Source: Flavobacterium sp. PMTSA4
GTDB lineage: Bacteria; Bacteroidota; Bacteroidia; Flavobacteriales; Flavobacteriaceae
DNA length: 64,000 nt
Reading direction: 5' to 3'
NCBI RefSeq assembly: GCF_032098525.1
Contig: NZ_CP134890.1
Coordinates: 2,604,001-2,668,000, forward strand
The notes under the pieces are model-generated. The model saw only the letters and a list, made by a program, of their open reading frames with translations. It was not told where the DNA came from and searched no databases. Positions 45,131 to 53,606 of the stretch are shown here, one piece after another; positions within the stretch are counted from its first letter, which is position 1; each line of letters starts with the position of its first letter. The translations under genes were made by a program, and so were the position numbers.

Positions 45131-45745
45131 CTAAAATAATCCGTTTATTTCGGCGTCAATTCTATTGATAACCGTTCCTAAATCTTCTTGACTATTCACG
45201 AAATCAATATCATCAACATCGATAATTAATAATTTCCCTTTGTCATAGGAATGTATCCAGGCTTCATAGCGTTCGTTCAAACGACTCAGATAGTCAATTG
45301 AAATGGTATTTTCATACTCACGACCACGTTTATGAATTTGCCCAACTAAATTTGGGATAGAACTTCTTAAATAAATCAATAAATCAGGTGGACCAACAAG
45401 GTTTTCCATCAAATCAAACAATGATGAATAGTTTTGAAAATCACGATTGGTCATCAATCCCATTGCATGAAGGTTTGGTGCAAAAATATGCGCATCTTCA
45501 TAGATGGTTCTGTCCTGAATAATGTTTTTACCGCTTTCGCGTATTTGTAGTATCTGACGAAAACGACTGTTCAAGAAATAAATTTGCAAATTGAAACTCC
45601 AACGTTCCATTTGGTGATAAAAATCATCTAAATAAGGATTGTCAACCACATCTTCAAAATGTGGTTCCCATTTAAAATGTTTTGCTAATGACCTTGTGAG
45701 AGTGGTTTTTCCTGCGCCTATGTTTCCTGCAATCGCTATATGCAT
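45131..45745 (-). CDS. deoxynucleoside kinase
   Basis: Salvage kinase phosphorylating a deoxynucleoside with ATP; 204 residues. The P-loop GNIGAGKTTL is at residues 7-16, the catalytic ERS-like motif appears as QDRTIYEDAHIF near 77, and a lid-region KRGREYE lies near 145. This matches the dNK/dGK-dAK family found in Bacteroidetes and Firmicutes. Substrate preference cannot be read. The ATG overlaps the upstream stop by one base (TAATG). Confidence 0.92.
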   Translation of the reverse strand: MHIAIAGNIGAGKTTLTRSLAKHFKWEPHFEDVVDNPYLDDFYHQMERWSFNLQIYFLNSRFRQILQIRESGKNIIQDRTIYEDAHIFAPNLHAMGLMTNRDFQNYSSLFDLMENLVGPPDLLIYLRSSIPNLVGQIHKRGREYENTISIDYLSRLNERYEAWIHSYDKGKLLIIDVDDIDFVNSQEDLGTVINRIDAEINGLF

Positions 45746-46533
45746 TATGGTAGTTTTATTTTATAGTTTTTAATTTGTTGGTCGGTAAAAATAGCTAAAT
45801 TTTGGTCTTTATAATAGAAACTTTGAAAGGAGTTCTCAACAATTTCTATTTCAATTATTGATTTTTTAGCATAATTCAATAAATATAATTTATGATTTAC
45901 TGAAAAAAGAATTCTTTCGTTATCAATGATTTGAATTTTATCGTAGGCAGGAACCGTGCAATGCAAATTAGTTTTTCCAAAAATGTCAATGGAGTAAAAG
46001 TGATTCAAATCATCAATCCAATAAAAATTATTGTAGTCAGATTGTGTGTTTTTTATTGTTCCTTGAAACGGAATAGGAAATTCTGTAAATGCAATTTTTT
46101 TGTAATCAAACAATCCTATTTTTTGATTGATGGAATTGTAGAACCAAAGTTGATTTCTTGCCGATAAACCGGTATTTGAAATAACGGTTGAATTGTTTAT
46201 TGAAGAAAAATTTATTTTTTGTATTTCGTTTAATTGATTATCAAGAAGTAGAACTGTGTTGAATTGTTCATAGAAAAGCACTATTTGTAGTGGATTGATT
46301 ATGTCAACAGAAGAAATTTTGCCCAAGGCTACATTTTTATATTGCCACAATTGCGATTTAGATTTTTTGTAAAATACATTGTCTTTTATAAAATAAAAAT
46401 CACCCAATGTATCAAACCCAACATAGGTATTACAAACTATCTTATTTGAACCCATAAGAGTAGTGCTAAGTTTTTGAGAAAACCCAATAGTACTTAGTAA
46501 CAATACTAAAAAAAAAGTGATTTTTTTAATCAT
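45745..46533 (-). CDS. secreted protein of unknown function, possibly beta-propeller
   Basis: Unrecognised protein of 262 residues with a signal peptide (residues 1-19). The rest is strand-rich with recurring patterns such as DTLGDFYFIKDN, LWFYNSINQKIGLFDYKK and NNFYWIDDLNHFYSID, which look like blades of a small beta-propeller. No catalytic residues stand out. It is translationally coupled to the deoxynucleoside kinase (TAATG), yet one is exported and the other cytoplasmic, so co-expression need not mean shared function. Confidence 0.72.
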   Translation of the reverse strand: MIKKITFFLVLLLSTIGFSQKLSTTLMGSNKIVCNTYVGFDTLGDFYFIKDNVFYKKSKSQLWQYKNVALGKISSVDIINPLQIVLFYEQFNTVLLLDNQLNEIQKINFSSINNSTVISNTGLSARNQLWFYNSINQKIGLFDYKKIAFTEFPIPFQGTIKNTQSDYNNFYWIDDLNHFYSIDIFGKTNLHCTVPAYDKIQIIDNERILFSVNHKLYLLNYAKKSIIEIEIVENSFQSFYYKDQNLAIFTDQQIKNYKIKLP

Positions 46534-46653
46534 ACTGCTAATTTACATTAAACCTTTTGAAAAAGAAATGGTCAAAAATATTTTTTAACAATATATTGGT
46601 AACACTTTGCCGATTCTTTCGTCATATTTGTTATTCTAAATAAAACCAAACAC

Positions 46654-47556
46654 ATGAAAAATTTAGCATTACTTATTTTCTCTTTATTTTCTCTGATATC
46701 ATTTGCTCAGAAAGATTTTCAAGGTATGGCAGTGTACGAATCAAAAACTAGTACATCTGATTTTAAATCAAGAATGGAAGGCAACAAAGAGATAACTCCT
46801 GAGATGCAAAAAATGATAGAAGAACGTATGAAGAAAATGTTTGAAAAAACATTTATACTAAATTTTGACAAATCAGCTTCAATTTATAAAGAGGAAGAAA
46901 AACTTGATGCTCCAAATCAAGGTGGCGGTATGCGATTTATGTCTTCTATGATGGGCGGTGGCGGAACCTATTATAAAAATGTAAAAGAAAAAACATATAC
47001 CGTTGATAAAGAATTTATGGGCAAGGAATTTTTGGTTAAAGATTCATTGCCACAGTTAAATTGGAAAATGGAAGCTGAAACAAGAGTTATTGGAGGTTAT
47101 AATTGTTTCAAAGCTACAGCTGTAGTTCCTGCAAGTAAATCGGATTTCAGAAATTTTAGAATGAAAAATAGAGGCGAAAAGAAAGAAGGAGAGAAAAAAG
47201 AAGAAACTGCTAAAGAAGAAAAAGAAGGAGAAAAGAAAACAAACTTCTTAGAAGAATTAGATATGCCTAAAGAAATCACTATCACTGCTTGGTATACGCC
47301 AGAAATTCCAGTTAATCAAGGACCAGAAAGCTATTGGGGATTACCAGGTTTGATACTGGAAGTAAATGATGGAAAGACCGTTATTCTTTGTTCTAAAATT
47401 GTATTGAATTCTAAAGAAAAAGTAGAAATAAAAGCACCTAAGAACGGAAAAGTAGTAACCCAAAAAGAGTATGACGAAACCGTAATGAAGAAAATGGAAG
47501 AAATGAGTGAGATGAATAATGGAAGAGGCGGATTTCAAATGAGAATGAGCAGGTAA
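46654..47556 (+). CDS. GLPGLI family protein
   Basis: Secreted protein of 300 residues with a signal peptide (residues 1-18) and the family-naming signature near the C terminus (YWGLPGLILEVNDG). A Lys/Glu-rich low-complexity insert of about 35 residues (about 165-200) separates two halves. It lies 23 bases before a large outer-membrane protein; this GLPGLI plus CarboxypepD_reg/TonB-receptor-like pairing is common in Bacteroidetes. Function unknown. Confidence 0.9.
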   Translation: MKNLALLIFSLFSLISFAQKDFQGMAVYESKTSTSDFKSRMEGNKEITPEMQKMIEERMKKMFEKTFILNFDKSASIYKEEEKLDAPNQGGGMRFMSSMMGGGGTYYKNVKEKTYTVDKEFMGKEFLVKDSLPQLNWKMEAETRVIGGYNCFKATAVVPASKSDFRNFRMKNRGEKKEGEKKEETAKEEKEGEKKTNFLEELDMPKEITITAWYTPEIPVNQGPESYWGLPGLILEVNDGKTVILCSKIVLNSKEKVEIKAPKNGKVVTQKEYDETVMKKMEEMSEMNNGRGGFQMRMSR

Positions 47557-47579
47557 TATTGTTATAGTATAAAAATTAT

Positions 47580-50312
47580 ATGAAAAAAATTATTTTAGTA
47601 CTGATAACTTTAGTTTCGGTAAGCTCTTTTTCTCAAAATGTCCGTTTTGAAGGAATCATACAAGACACCAATAAACAGCCATTAGAAATGGCAAACATTA
47701 TGGCATTGAATCAGGCAACAAAAGCAATGGATGCCTATGCTATTACAAACGATAAAGGAAAATTTGTTTTGAATCTTAAAGCTAATTCAACCTATACCGT
47801 TAAATTGAGTTATCTAGGTATGCAAAACAAAGAGATAACTGTCAACACATTAAGTGAAAATATTTCTCAAAATATCACTATGGAAAGTGGTGGAATTGAT
47901 CTTGAAGGAGTAGAAATTGTTCGTGAAATGCCAGTTTCAATAAAAGGTGATACTATTGTTTACAATGCAGATTCTTTTAAAAATGGAACCGAAAGAAAAC
48001 TAGAAGATGTACTGAAAAAATTGCCTGGTGTTGAAGTTAATGCTGATGGTGAAGTAGAAGTTGAAGGGAAAAAAGTTTCAAAGTTGATGGTTGAAGGAAA
48101 AGATTTCTTTGATGGCGATACAAAACTTGGTGTAAAAAACATTCCAGCTGATGCGATTGATAAAGTTCAGGTATTGAGAAATTATAATGAGAATTCTATC
48201 TTAAAAGGAGTGGAAAACAATCAGGATAATTTGGCTATGAATATCAAACTAAAAGATGGAAAGAAAAACTTTTGGTTTGGTGATGTTACTGCTGGTGGCG
48301 GAATGGATGATGAAAACAAATTTGACCGTTTTATAATCAACCCGAAGCTTTTTTATTATAATCCAAAATACAGCATCAACTTAATCACAAATTTTAATAA
48401 TATTGGTGAGTTGCCGCTAACTATTCAAGATTATTTTAAATTCACAGGCGGATTTAGAAGCATGATGTCTAAAGGCGGTTCTAGTTTTAATGTGCTTAGT
48501 AATGATTTAGGATTAGCTGTTCTAAGAAACAATAGAGCTAAAGAAATTGACACTAAATTTGGAGCTACAAATTTTTCATATAATCCATCAAAAAAATGGA
48601 CTTTGAGTGGTTTTGGTATTCTTTCTTCTTCAATTACAGATGTTGAAACAGTTACAAACACCAATTATTTAAAGCCAAATTCCACCGAAGTTGCTTCAAC
48701 AGAAAACAGAAATCAAATAGCACATCAAGATAGCAATTTGGGATTAGTAAAGTTAAGTTCTCTTTATAAACCAAATGCTAATTTTCAAATGGATTATGAT
48801 ATTTTGAGTAAGTTTTCTAAGCAAGATGAAAATAATTCATTGTTAAGAGAAGTCATTGATGAAGATAATAATACTAGCACAGAAAATATTTTAAGCAATA
48901 AAAAGCAGAACCCATTTACGATCAATCAAAACTTAAGTTTTTATTATACGCCGAGTTCAAAACATGTTTTTGCTTTTGAGTCACAACATTTGTATCAGGA
49001 AGAAGATCCATTTTACAATGCCAATTTACAATCCCTACCATTTAATTTGTCGGGATATATATCAGGACAAAACAGAAACAATATTAATCAAGACCGTTTT
49101 GTAAAGACTAATAAATTGGACACAAAATTGGATTATTACTATATGATTACACCAAAAAGCAATATTAATGTTACTTTAGGTAATACGTATTCGTATCAAA
49201 GTTTCAATTCAAGAATTTTCCAAATATTAGACAACGAAGATGTAAATAATTTGGATGATGCTGAAAACACTAATGATGTTAATTATAAATTTGATGATGC
49301 TTTTCTTGGTTTGCATTATAAAATATTAACAGGTAAGTTTACATTGACGCCAGGATTTAGTATTCATAATTATTCTTTAAATAATACACAATTAGGAAGC
49401 AGTTATAAGCAAAATTTTGGTAGAATATTGCCAGACTTCTTAGCTATTTATCAAATTAAGAAAGCTGAATCGTTAACTTATAATTTTTCATACAATAATA
49501 ACTTTACCGACATTAATCGTTTAGCTGAAGGATTTGTGTTAAATAATTACAATAGCTTAACGAAAGGAAACAGAACGATTGAAAATTCAATTCAACAATC
49601 ACATTCGTTGCGTTATTTTAAATATAATATGTTCAATTTTGAAAATATTTCTGCATTTATCAATTACAACAAAACGGTTGATGCTGTTAAGAATAGAGCT
49701 TTGTTTAACAATGTAAACCAAATATCTTCTCCAATTAATTCTGCCTTTGCTGACGAAAGTATTTCTGGTAATTTACGTTATGGACGTTCATTCTTTAAAT
49801 ATTATAAAGCTTCAATTAGTGCAACACTAAATTGGTCAAAGTTCAACAATATTCAGGTTGACAGAGTAACTTTCCAAGATGTTTTAGTAACCAATGAAAG
49901 TTTTACGCAAAATTATAATGTTAGTGCTTCTACAAATTTCAAAAACTTTCCTAATTTAGAATTAGGTTATGGATATTCGGTAAATCAGTATCCAAATGAC
50001 ACTTTTTATACTGATAGACCAAACGCTAAGCTAGAATACTTTTTCTTAAAAAGCTTTTCTTTTGTTAGTGAATACGAATATTATCATTATTACAACAAAG
50101 ACAAAACCGTTGAGAATGAATATGATTTTTTATCGGCAAGCTTGATTTTCCAAAAAACAAAAGACAGTCATTTTGAGTATAAAGTAAGTGTAACCAATTT
50201 ATTGAACACAAAAGCTTTAAAAGACAATAGTTTTTCGCAGTTTTCAACCAGTGATTCGCAATATACGATTCAACCACGATACTTAATATTTACTTTGAAA
50301 TATAATTTATAA
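47580..50312 (+). CDS. large outer-membrane beta-barrel protein with CarboxypepD_reg domain
   Basis: Outer-membrane protein of 910 residues. A signal peptide (MKKIILVLITLVSVSSFSQ) precedes a carboxypeptidase-regulatory-like domain (about 22-105), a plug-like region (VLKKLPGVEVNADGEVEVEGKKVSKLMVEGKDFF is its central part, near 145-180) and a TonB-receptor-like barrel ending in LKYNL. It lacks a clear TonB box. Transcribed with the GLPGLI gene; the pair may act together at the surface. Substrate unknown. Confidence 0.85.
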   Translation: MKKIILVLITLVSVSSFSQNVRFEGIIQDTNKQPLEMANIMALNQATKAMDAYAITNDKGKFVLNLKANSTYTVKLSYLGMQNKEITVNTLSENISQNITMESGGIDLEGVEIVREMPVSIKGDTIVYNADSFKNGTERKLEDVLKKLPGVEVNADGEVEVEGKKVSKLMVEGKDFFDGDTKLGVKNIPADAIDKVQVLRNYNENSILKGVENNQDNLAMNIKLKDGKKNFWFGDVTAGGGMDDENKFDRFIINPKLFYYNPKYSINLITNFNNIGELPLTIQDYFKFTGGFRSMMSKGGSSFNVLSNDLGLAVLRNNRAKEIDTKFGATNFSYNPSKKWTLSGFGILSSSITDVETVTNTNYLKPNSTEVASTENRNQIAHQDSNLGLVKLSSLYKPNANFQMDYDILSKFSKQDENNSLLREVIDEDNNTSTENILSNKKQNPFTINQNLSFYYTPSSKHVFAFESQHLYQEEDPFYNANLQSLPFNLSGYISGQNRNNINQDRFVKTNKLDTKLDYYYMITPKSNINVTLGNTYSYQSFNSRIFQILDNEDVNNLDDAENTNDVNYKFDDAFLGLHYKILTGKFTLTPGFSIHNYSLNNTQLGSSYKQNFGRILPDFLAIYQIKKAESLTYNFSYNNNFTDINRLAEGFVLNNYNSLTKGNRTIENSIQQSHSLRYFKYNMFNFENISAFINYNKTVDAVKNRALFNNVNQISSPINSAFADESISGNLRYGRSFFKYYKASISATLNWSKFNNIQVDRVTFQDVLVTNESFTQNYNVSASTNFKNFPNLELGYGYSVNQYPNDTFYTDRPNAKLEYFFLKSFSFVSEYEYYHYYNKDKTVENEYDFLSASLIFQKTKDSHFEYKVSVTNLLNTKALKDNSFSQFSTSDSQYTIQPRYLIFTLKYNL

Positions 50313-50315
50313 AAT

Positions 50316-50347
50316 AAAAAACCACGCTTAATAGCGTGGTTTTTTTA
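50316..50347. terminator. bidirectional terminator between barrel gene and metK
   Basis: AAAAACCACGCT pairs with AGCGTGGTTTTT around a TAAT loop, with runs of A and T on either side. Confidence 0.9.
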
Positions 50348-50366
50348 TAATTAACTATTTGGTCTT

Positions 50367-51617
50367 TTATAATCCAAAAGCTGTTTTTATTTTGTCTACA
50401 AAATCTAATTTTTCCCAAGTAAATAACTCAACTATTACAGTTTTTGGCGCACCATTTGGTAATTGGAACGTTTTAGAAACCGTTTCAGGTTTTCTTCCCA
50501 TATGTCCATAAGCAGCAGTTTCACTATAAATTGGGTTTCTTAATTTTAAACGTTGCTCAATAAAATATGGACGCATATCAAAAATAGTTTCAACAACTTT
50601 AGAAATTTCACCATCAGTCATATTCACTTTTGCAGTTCCATATGTATTTACGTTGATAGAAGTTGGTTTAGCTACACCAATAGCGTACGAAACTTGAACT
50701 AAAATTTCATCACACAATCCAGCAGCAACTAAATTTTTAGCAATATGACGTGTAGCATAAGCTGCAGAACGGTCAACTTTACTAGGATCTTTTCCAGAAA
50801 AAGCACCACCACCATGAGCACCTTTTCCACCATAAGTATCAACAATAATTTTTCTTCCTGTTAAACCTGTATCACCATGCGGTCCACCAATCACAAATTT
50901 CCCAGTTGGATTGATATGATATGTAATATCATCATTAAATAAATGTGCATATTGAGGATATTTTGCTTTAACTCTTGGAATCAAAATTGACACTAAATCA
51001 CTTTTGATTTTAGCTAACATAGTTGGTTCATCAGCAAAATCATCATGTTGAGTAGAAATTACAATAGCATCAATTCTAACAGGTTTGTTATCGTCAGAAT
51101 ACTCTAGAGTTACTTGCGATTTTGCGTCTGGGCGCAGGTATTTAATTTCGTTATTTTCTCTTCTGATAGCGGCTAATTCAATCAATAATGCATGCGATAA
51201 ATCTAACGCCAAAGGCATGTAATTTTCGGTTTCATTTGTAGCATATCCAAACATCATTCCTTGATCGCCAGCGCCTTGTTCTTCTTTGCTTGCTCTGTCA
51301 ACACCTTGATTAATATCTGCAGATTGTTCGTGAATTGCTGAAAGTACTCCACAAGAATCTGCTTCAAACATGTATTCACTTTTTGTATAACCAATTTTGC
51401 GAATAACTTCTCTCGCAATTTGTTGAACATCAAGATAAGTAGTTGATTTTACTTCACCAGCTAAAATTACTTGACCAGTAGTTACTAAAGTTTCACAAGC
51501 CACTTTTGAATCAGCATCAAACGCTAAAAAATTATCAATTAATGCATCACTAATTTGATCAGCAACTTTATCAGGATGTCCTTCACTAACTGACTCCGAC
51601 GTAAATAAATAAGCCAT
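50367..51617 (-). CDS. metK: S-adenosylmethionine synthetase
   Basis: Makes SAM from methionine and ATP; 416 residues, usual length. Conserved segments are SESVSEGHPDKVADQISDA at the N terminus, GAGDQGMMFGYA near residue 118, GGPHGDTGLTGRKIIVDTYGG near 258 and FSGKDPSKVDRSAAYA. A SAM-II-type riboswitch lies in its leader. It is divergent from the methionine biosynthesis operon. Confidence 0.98.
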   Translation of the reverse strand: MAYLFTSESVSEGHPDKVADQISDALIDNFLAFDADSKVACETLVTTGQVILAGEVKSTTYLDVQQIAREVIRKIGYTKSEYMFEADSCGVLSAIHEQSADINQGVDRASKEEQGAGDQGMMFGYATNETENYMPLALDLSHALLIELAAIRRENNEIKYLRPDAKSQVTLEYSDDNKPVRIDAIVISTQHDDFADEPTMLAKIKSDLVSILIPRVKAKYPQYAHLFNDDITYHINPTGKFVIGGPHGDTGLTGRKIIVDTYGGKGAHGGGAFSGKDPSKVDRSAAYATRHIAKNLVAAGLCDEILVQVSYAIGVAKPTSINVNTYGTAKVNMTDGEISKVVETIFDMRPYFIEQRLKLRNPIYSETAAYGHMGRKPETVSKTFQLPNGAPKTVIVELFTWEKLDFVDKIKTAFGL

Positions 51618-51680
51618 AAATAACTATATTTTTAGTTTAATATTATTGTTAAATGAAGAAAAAAGTGGATTGCCAACAAA

Positions 51681-51745
51681 GCTAAAGGAGAGTTTCTGCT
51701 TTAGCATTTTTTAACGAGGTTGCAATCAGTTCAAATTTCTCCTCT
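51681..51745 (-). promoter_or_regulatory. SAM-II-type riboswitch in the metK leader
   Basis: Minus strand. The aptamer core GATTGCAACCTCGTTAAAAA and the following ATGCTAAAG closely resemble the SAM-II class. Stem P1 is GAGG (51744-51741) with CCTC (51719-51716). The 3' end GCTAAAG (51705-51699) can instead pair with CTTTAGC (51687-51681), a likely expression platform about 64 bases before the metK start. Recognition is by eye, without a covariance search. Confidence 0.75.
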
Positions 51746-51897
51746 TTATTTTTTCGATTGCAAATGTATAAAGACTATTTAGAATAAGAAAAACAATTTT
51801 ACTTTTTTTATTTTATTTATGAAATTTTCAAAAATCTAAATACGTAGTATTTAAATATATATAATCAACTTTTAAATGTTAAATTTTCATTTTTTGT

Positions 51898-51928
51898 TTG
51901 GTCAATTAAAAAATAGTTCAGAAGTTTG
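51898..51928 (+). promoter_or_regulatory. probable promoter of the metZ leader
   Basis: TTG (51898-51900), 20 bases, GAAGTTTG (51921-51928), one mismatch to TAnnTTTG. Transcription from here would include both leader peptides. Confidence 0.45.
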
Positions 51929-51949
51929 CCTCAGTAAAAATAAAGAAAA

Positions 51950-52018
51950 ATGAATTTCACAATGTGCCATATGTGTCGTATGATGTCGGAAACCTCCGCA
52001 GAGAACACTATTGCATAA
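51950..52018 (+). CDS. Met/Cys-containing leader peptide 1 of the metZ operon
   Basis: Short frame of 22 codons with Met at positions 1, 5, 8, 11 and 12 and Cys at 6 and 9. Codons 17-18 (GCAGAG, 51998-52003) are complementary to CTCTGC (52050-52055) in the following terminator, and AACCTC (51991-51996) to GAGGTT (52064-52069). That is the arrangement of a ribosome-controlled attenuator. Not a structural protein; role inferred. Confidence 0.7.
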   Translation: MNFTMCHMCRMMSETSAENTIA

Positions 52019-52045
52019 TTTTAAATTCTTAAAATATATTCAATG

Positions 52046-52074
52046 AAACCTCTGCCAACAGCAGAGGTTTTTTT
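52046..52074 (+). terminator. leader terminator 1
   Basis: AAACCTCTGC pairs with GCAGAGGTTT (10 bp) around CAACA, followed by T. It lies 28 bases after leader peptide 1 and before leader peptide 2, so it works as an attenuator, not an operon end. Confidence 0.85.
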
Positions 52075-52105
52075 ATTTAATTCAAATTTAAAAAAACAAC
52101 AAAAA

Positions 52106-52204
52106 ATGAAAGTAACAGCAAAGAATATGATGATGTCAAACATGATGATGCACATGATGTGTTGTCGTATGGACATATGCTGTTACCAAAAGCGGAAGAC
52201 TTAA
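52106..52204 (+). CDS. Met-rich leader peptide 2 of the metZ operon
   Basis: Frame of 32 codons with ten Met (positions 1, 8-10, 13-15, 17, 18, 22) and four Cys (19, 20, 25, 26). Such density is far above chance and typical of amino-acid leader peptides. Codons 27-29 contain TACCAAAAG (52184-52192), exactly complementary to CTTTTGGTA (52232-52240) in the next hairpin. A ribosome stalled on the Met/Cys codons would leave this segment free to block terminator formation. Confidence 0.85.
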   Translation: MKVTAKNMMMSNMMMHMMCCRMDICCYQKRKT

Positions 52205-52225
52205 TCGTAGTTATATCTATATTCT

Positions 52226-52263
52226 AAAGTCCTTTTGGTAAGCCATCCAAAAGGACTTTTTTT
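52226..52263 (+). terminator. leader terminator 2 (attenuator before metZ)
   Basis: AAAGTCCTTTTGG (52226-52238) pairs perfectly with CCAAAAGGACTTT (52247-52259), 13 bp, loop of eight, then a T-run to 52263. It ends 49 bases before the metZ start codon. Confidence 0.9.
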
Positions 52264-52312
52264 ATTTCTAAATTTTTTAAATCAATTATAAATAATCTAA
52301 AAATTCTAAATC

Positions 52313-53605
52313 ATGAGCACACAAAAATTCGCAACAAACGCGTTGCACGCAGGACACGATGTTACAAAAAATGCAGGAACTAGAGCAGTTCCTATTTACC
52401 AAACATCATCGTATGTTTTTAATAACTCAAACCATGCAGCCAATCTTTTTGGTTTAGCAGAAGCTGGTTTCATTTACACACGTTTGAACAATCCAACCAA
52501 TGACATTCTTGAACAACGTTTAGCTGCGCTTGAAGGCGGAATTGGAGCGGTTGTAACAGCATCGGGAACTTCGGCAATTGCTACAACATTTTTAACTTTA
52601 CTAAAAGCAGGCGATCACATTGTAGCTTCCAATAGTTTATACGGCGGAACATACAATTTGTTAAAAGTTACACTACCAAGATTAGGAATCACAACTACTT
52701 TTGTTGATCCTTCAAATCCTGAAAATTTCACAAAAGCGACACAAGAAAATACCAGAGCTTTTTTTGTAGAAAGTTTGGGTAATCCAAAATTAGATGTTTT
52801 GGATTTAGAAGCTATTTCGAAAGAAGCAAAAGCTTTCAAAGTTCCTTTTATTGTTGACAATACGGTAGCAACACCTTATTTATTAAACCCAATAAAATAT
52901 GGTGTAGACATTGTAATTCATTCACTTACAAAATACATTACTGGAAACGGAACATCGCTAGGTGGAGTTATTATCGATGCTGGAAATTTTGATTGGAGCA
53001 ATGGAAAATTTCCTGAATTCACAGAACCATCAGCAGGCTATCACGGATTGAAATATTATGAAGCACTTGGCGCAGCATCTTTTATTGCCAAAGTAAGAAT
53101 TGAAGGATTACGCGATTTTGGTGCAGCATTAAGTCCGTTTAATGCTTTTCAAACCATTCAAGGATTGGAAACATTAGAAATCAGGATTAAAAAACACAGC
53201 GAAAATGCTTTGATTTTGGCAAAATGGTTAGAGGAACAAGAAGAAGTAGCTTGGGTTAATTATCCTGGATTAGAATCTTCAAAATATAAATCAATTGCTG
53301 ATAAATATTTGCCAAATGGTAAAAGCGGAATCGTAACATTTGGACTAAAAGATGGATTTGAAGCTGCAAAAAAAGTTGCAGATGAAACGAAACTATTTTC
53401 TCTTTTAGCCAACATTGGAGATACAAAATCATTAATCATTCATCCGGCGAGTACAACTCATCAACAGTTATCTGATTCTGAACAAGTGTCAACTGGCGTT
53501 ACAAAAGATTTAATTCGTCTTTCAGTTGGTCTTGAAGATATTGATGATTTAAAAGCAGATTTAAGAGAAGTTTTTTCAAAAATTAAAACCCCACAAATAG
53601 TATAA
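52313..53605 (+). CDS. metZ: O-acetylhomoserine aminocarboxypropyltransferase (sulfhydrylase)
   Basis: PLP enzyme of 430 residues that makes homocysteine directly from O-acetylhomoserine and sulfide. Family Cys/Met metabolism PLP-dependent: the N-terminal NALHAGHD...RAVPIYQTSSYVF, YTRLNNPTNDILEQRLAALEGG, and the lysine site HSLTKYITGNG near residue 205. The length and the presence of metX downstream favour the O-acetylhomoserine enzyme (also called MetY) over cystathionine gamma-synthase. First structural gene of the attenuator-controlled operon. Confidence 0.94.
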   Translation: MSTQKFATNALHAGHDVTKNAGTRAVPIYQTSSYVFNNSNHAANLFGLAEAGFIYTRLNNPTNDILEQRLAALEGGIGAVVTASGTSAIATTFLTLLKAGDHIVASNSLYGGTYNLLKVTLPRLGITTTFVDPSNPENFTKATQENTRAFFVESLGNPKLDVLDLEAISKEAKAFKVPFIVDNTVATPYLLNPIKYGVDIVIHSLTKYITGNGTSLGGVIIDAGNFDWSNGKFPEFTEPSAGYHGLKYYEALGAASFIAKVRIEGLRDFGAALSPFNAFQTIQGLETLEIRIKKHSENALILAKWLEEQEEVAWVNYPGLESSKYKSIADKYLPNGKSGIVTFGLKDGFEAAKKVADETKLFSLLANIGDTKSLIIHPASTTHQQLSDSEQVSTGVTKDLIRLSVGLEDIDDLKADLREVFSKIKTPQIV

Positions 53606-53606
53606 A

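Larger units (their letters stand above)
51618..52312. other. divergent metK/metZ control region
   Basis: This 695-base gap holds, in order, the metK riboswitch (minus), an A+T-rich stretch (51760-51890), a plus-strand promoter and two leader-peptide/terminator units before metZ. No larger gene is present. Confidence 0.85.
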
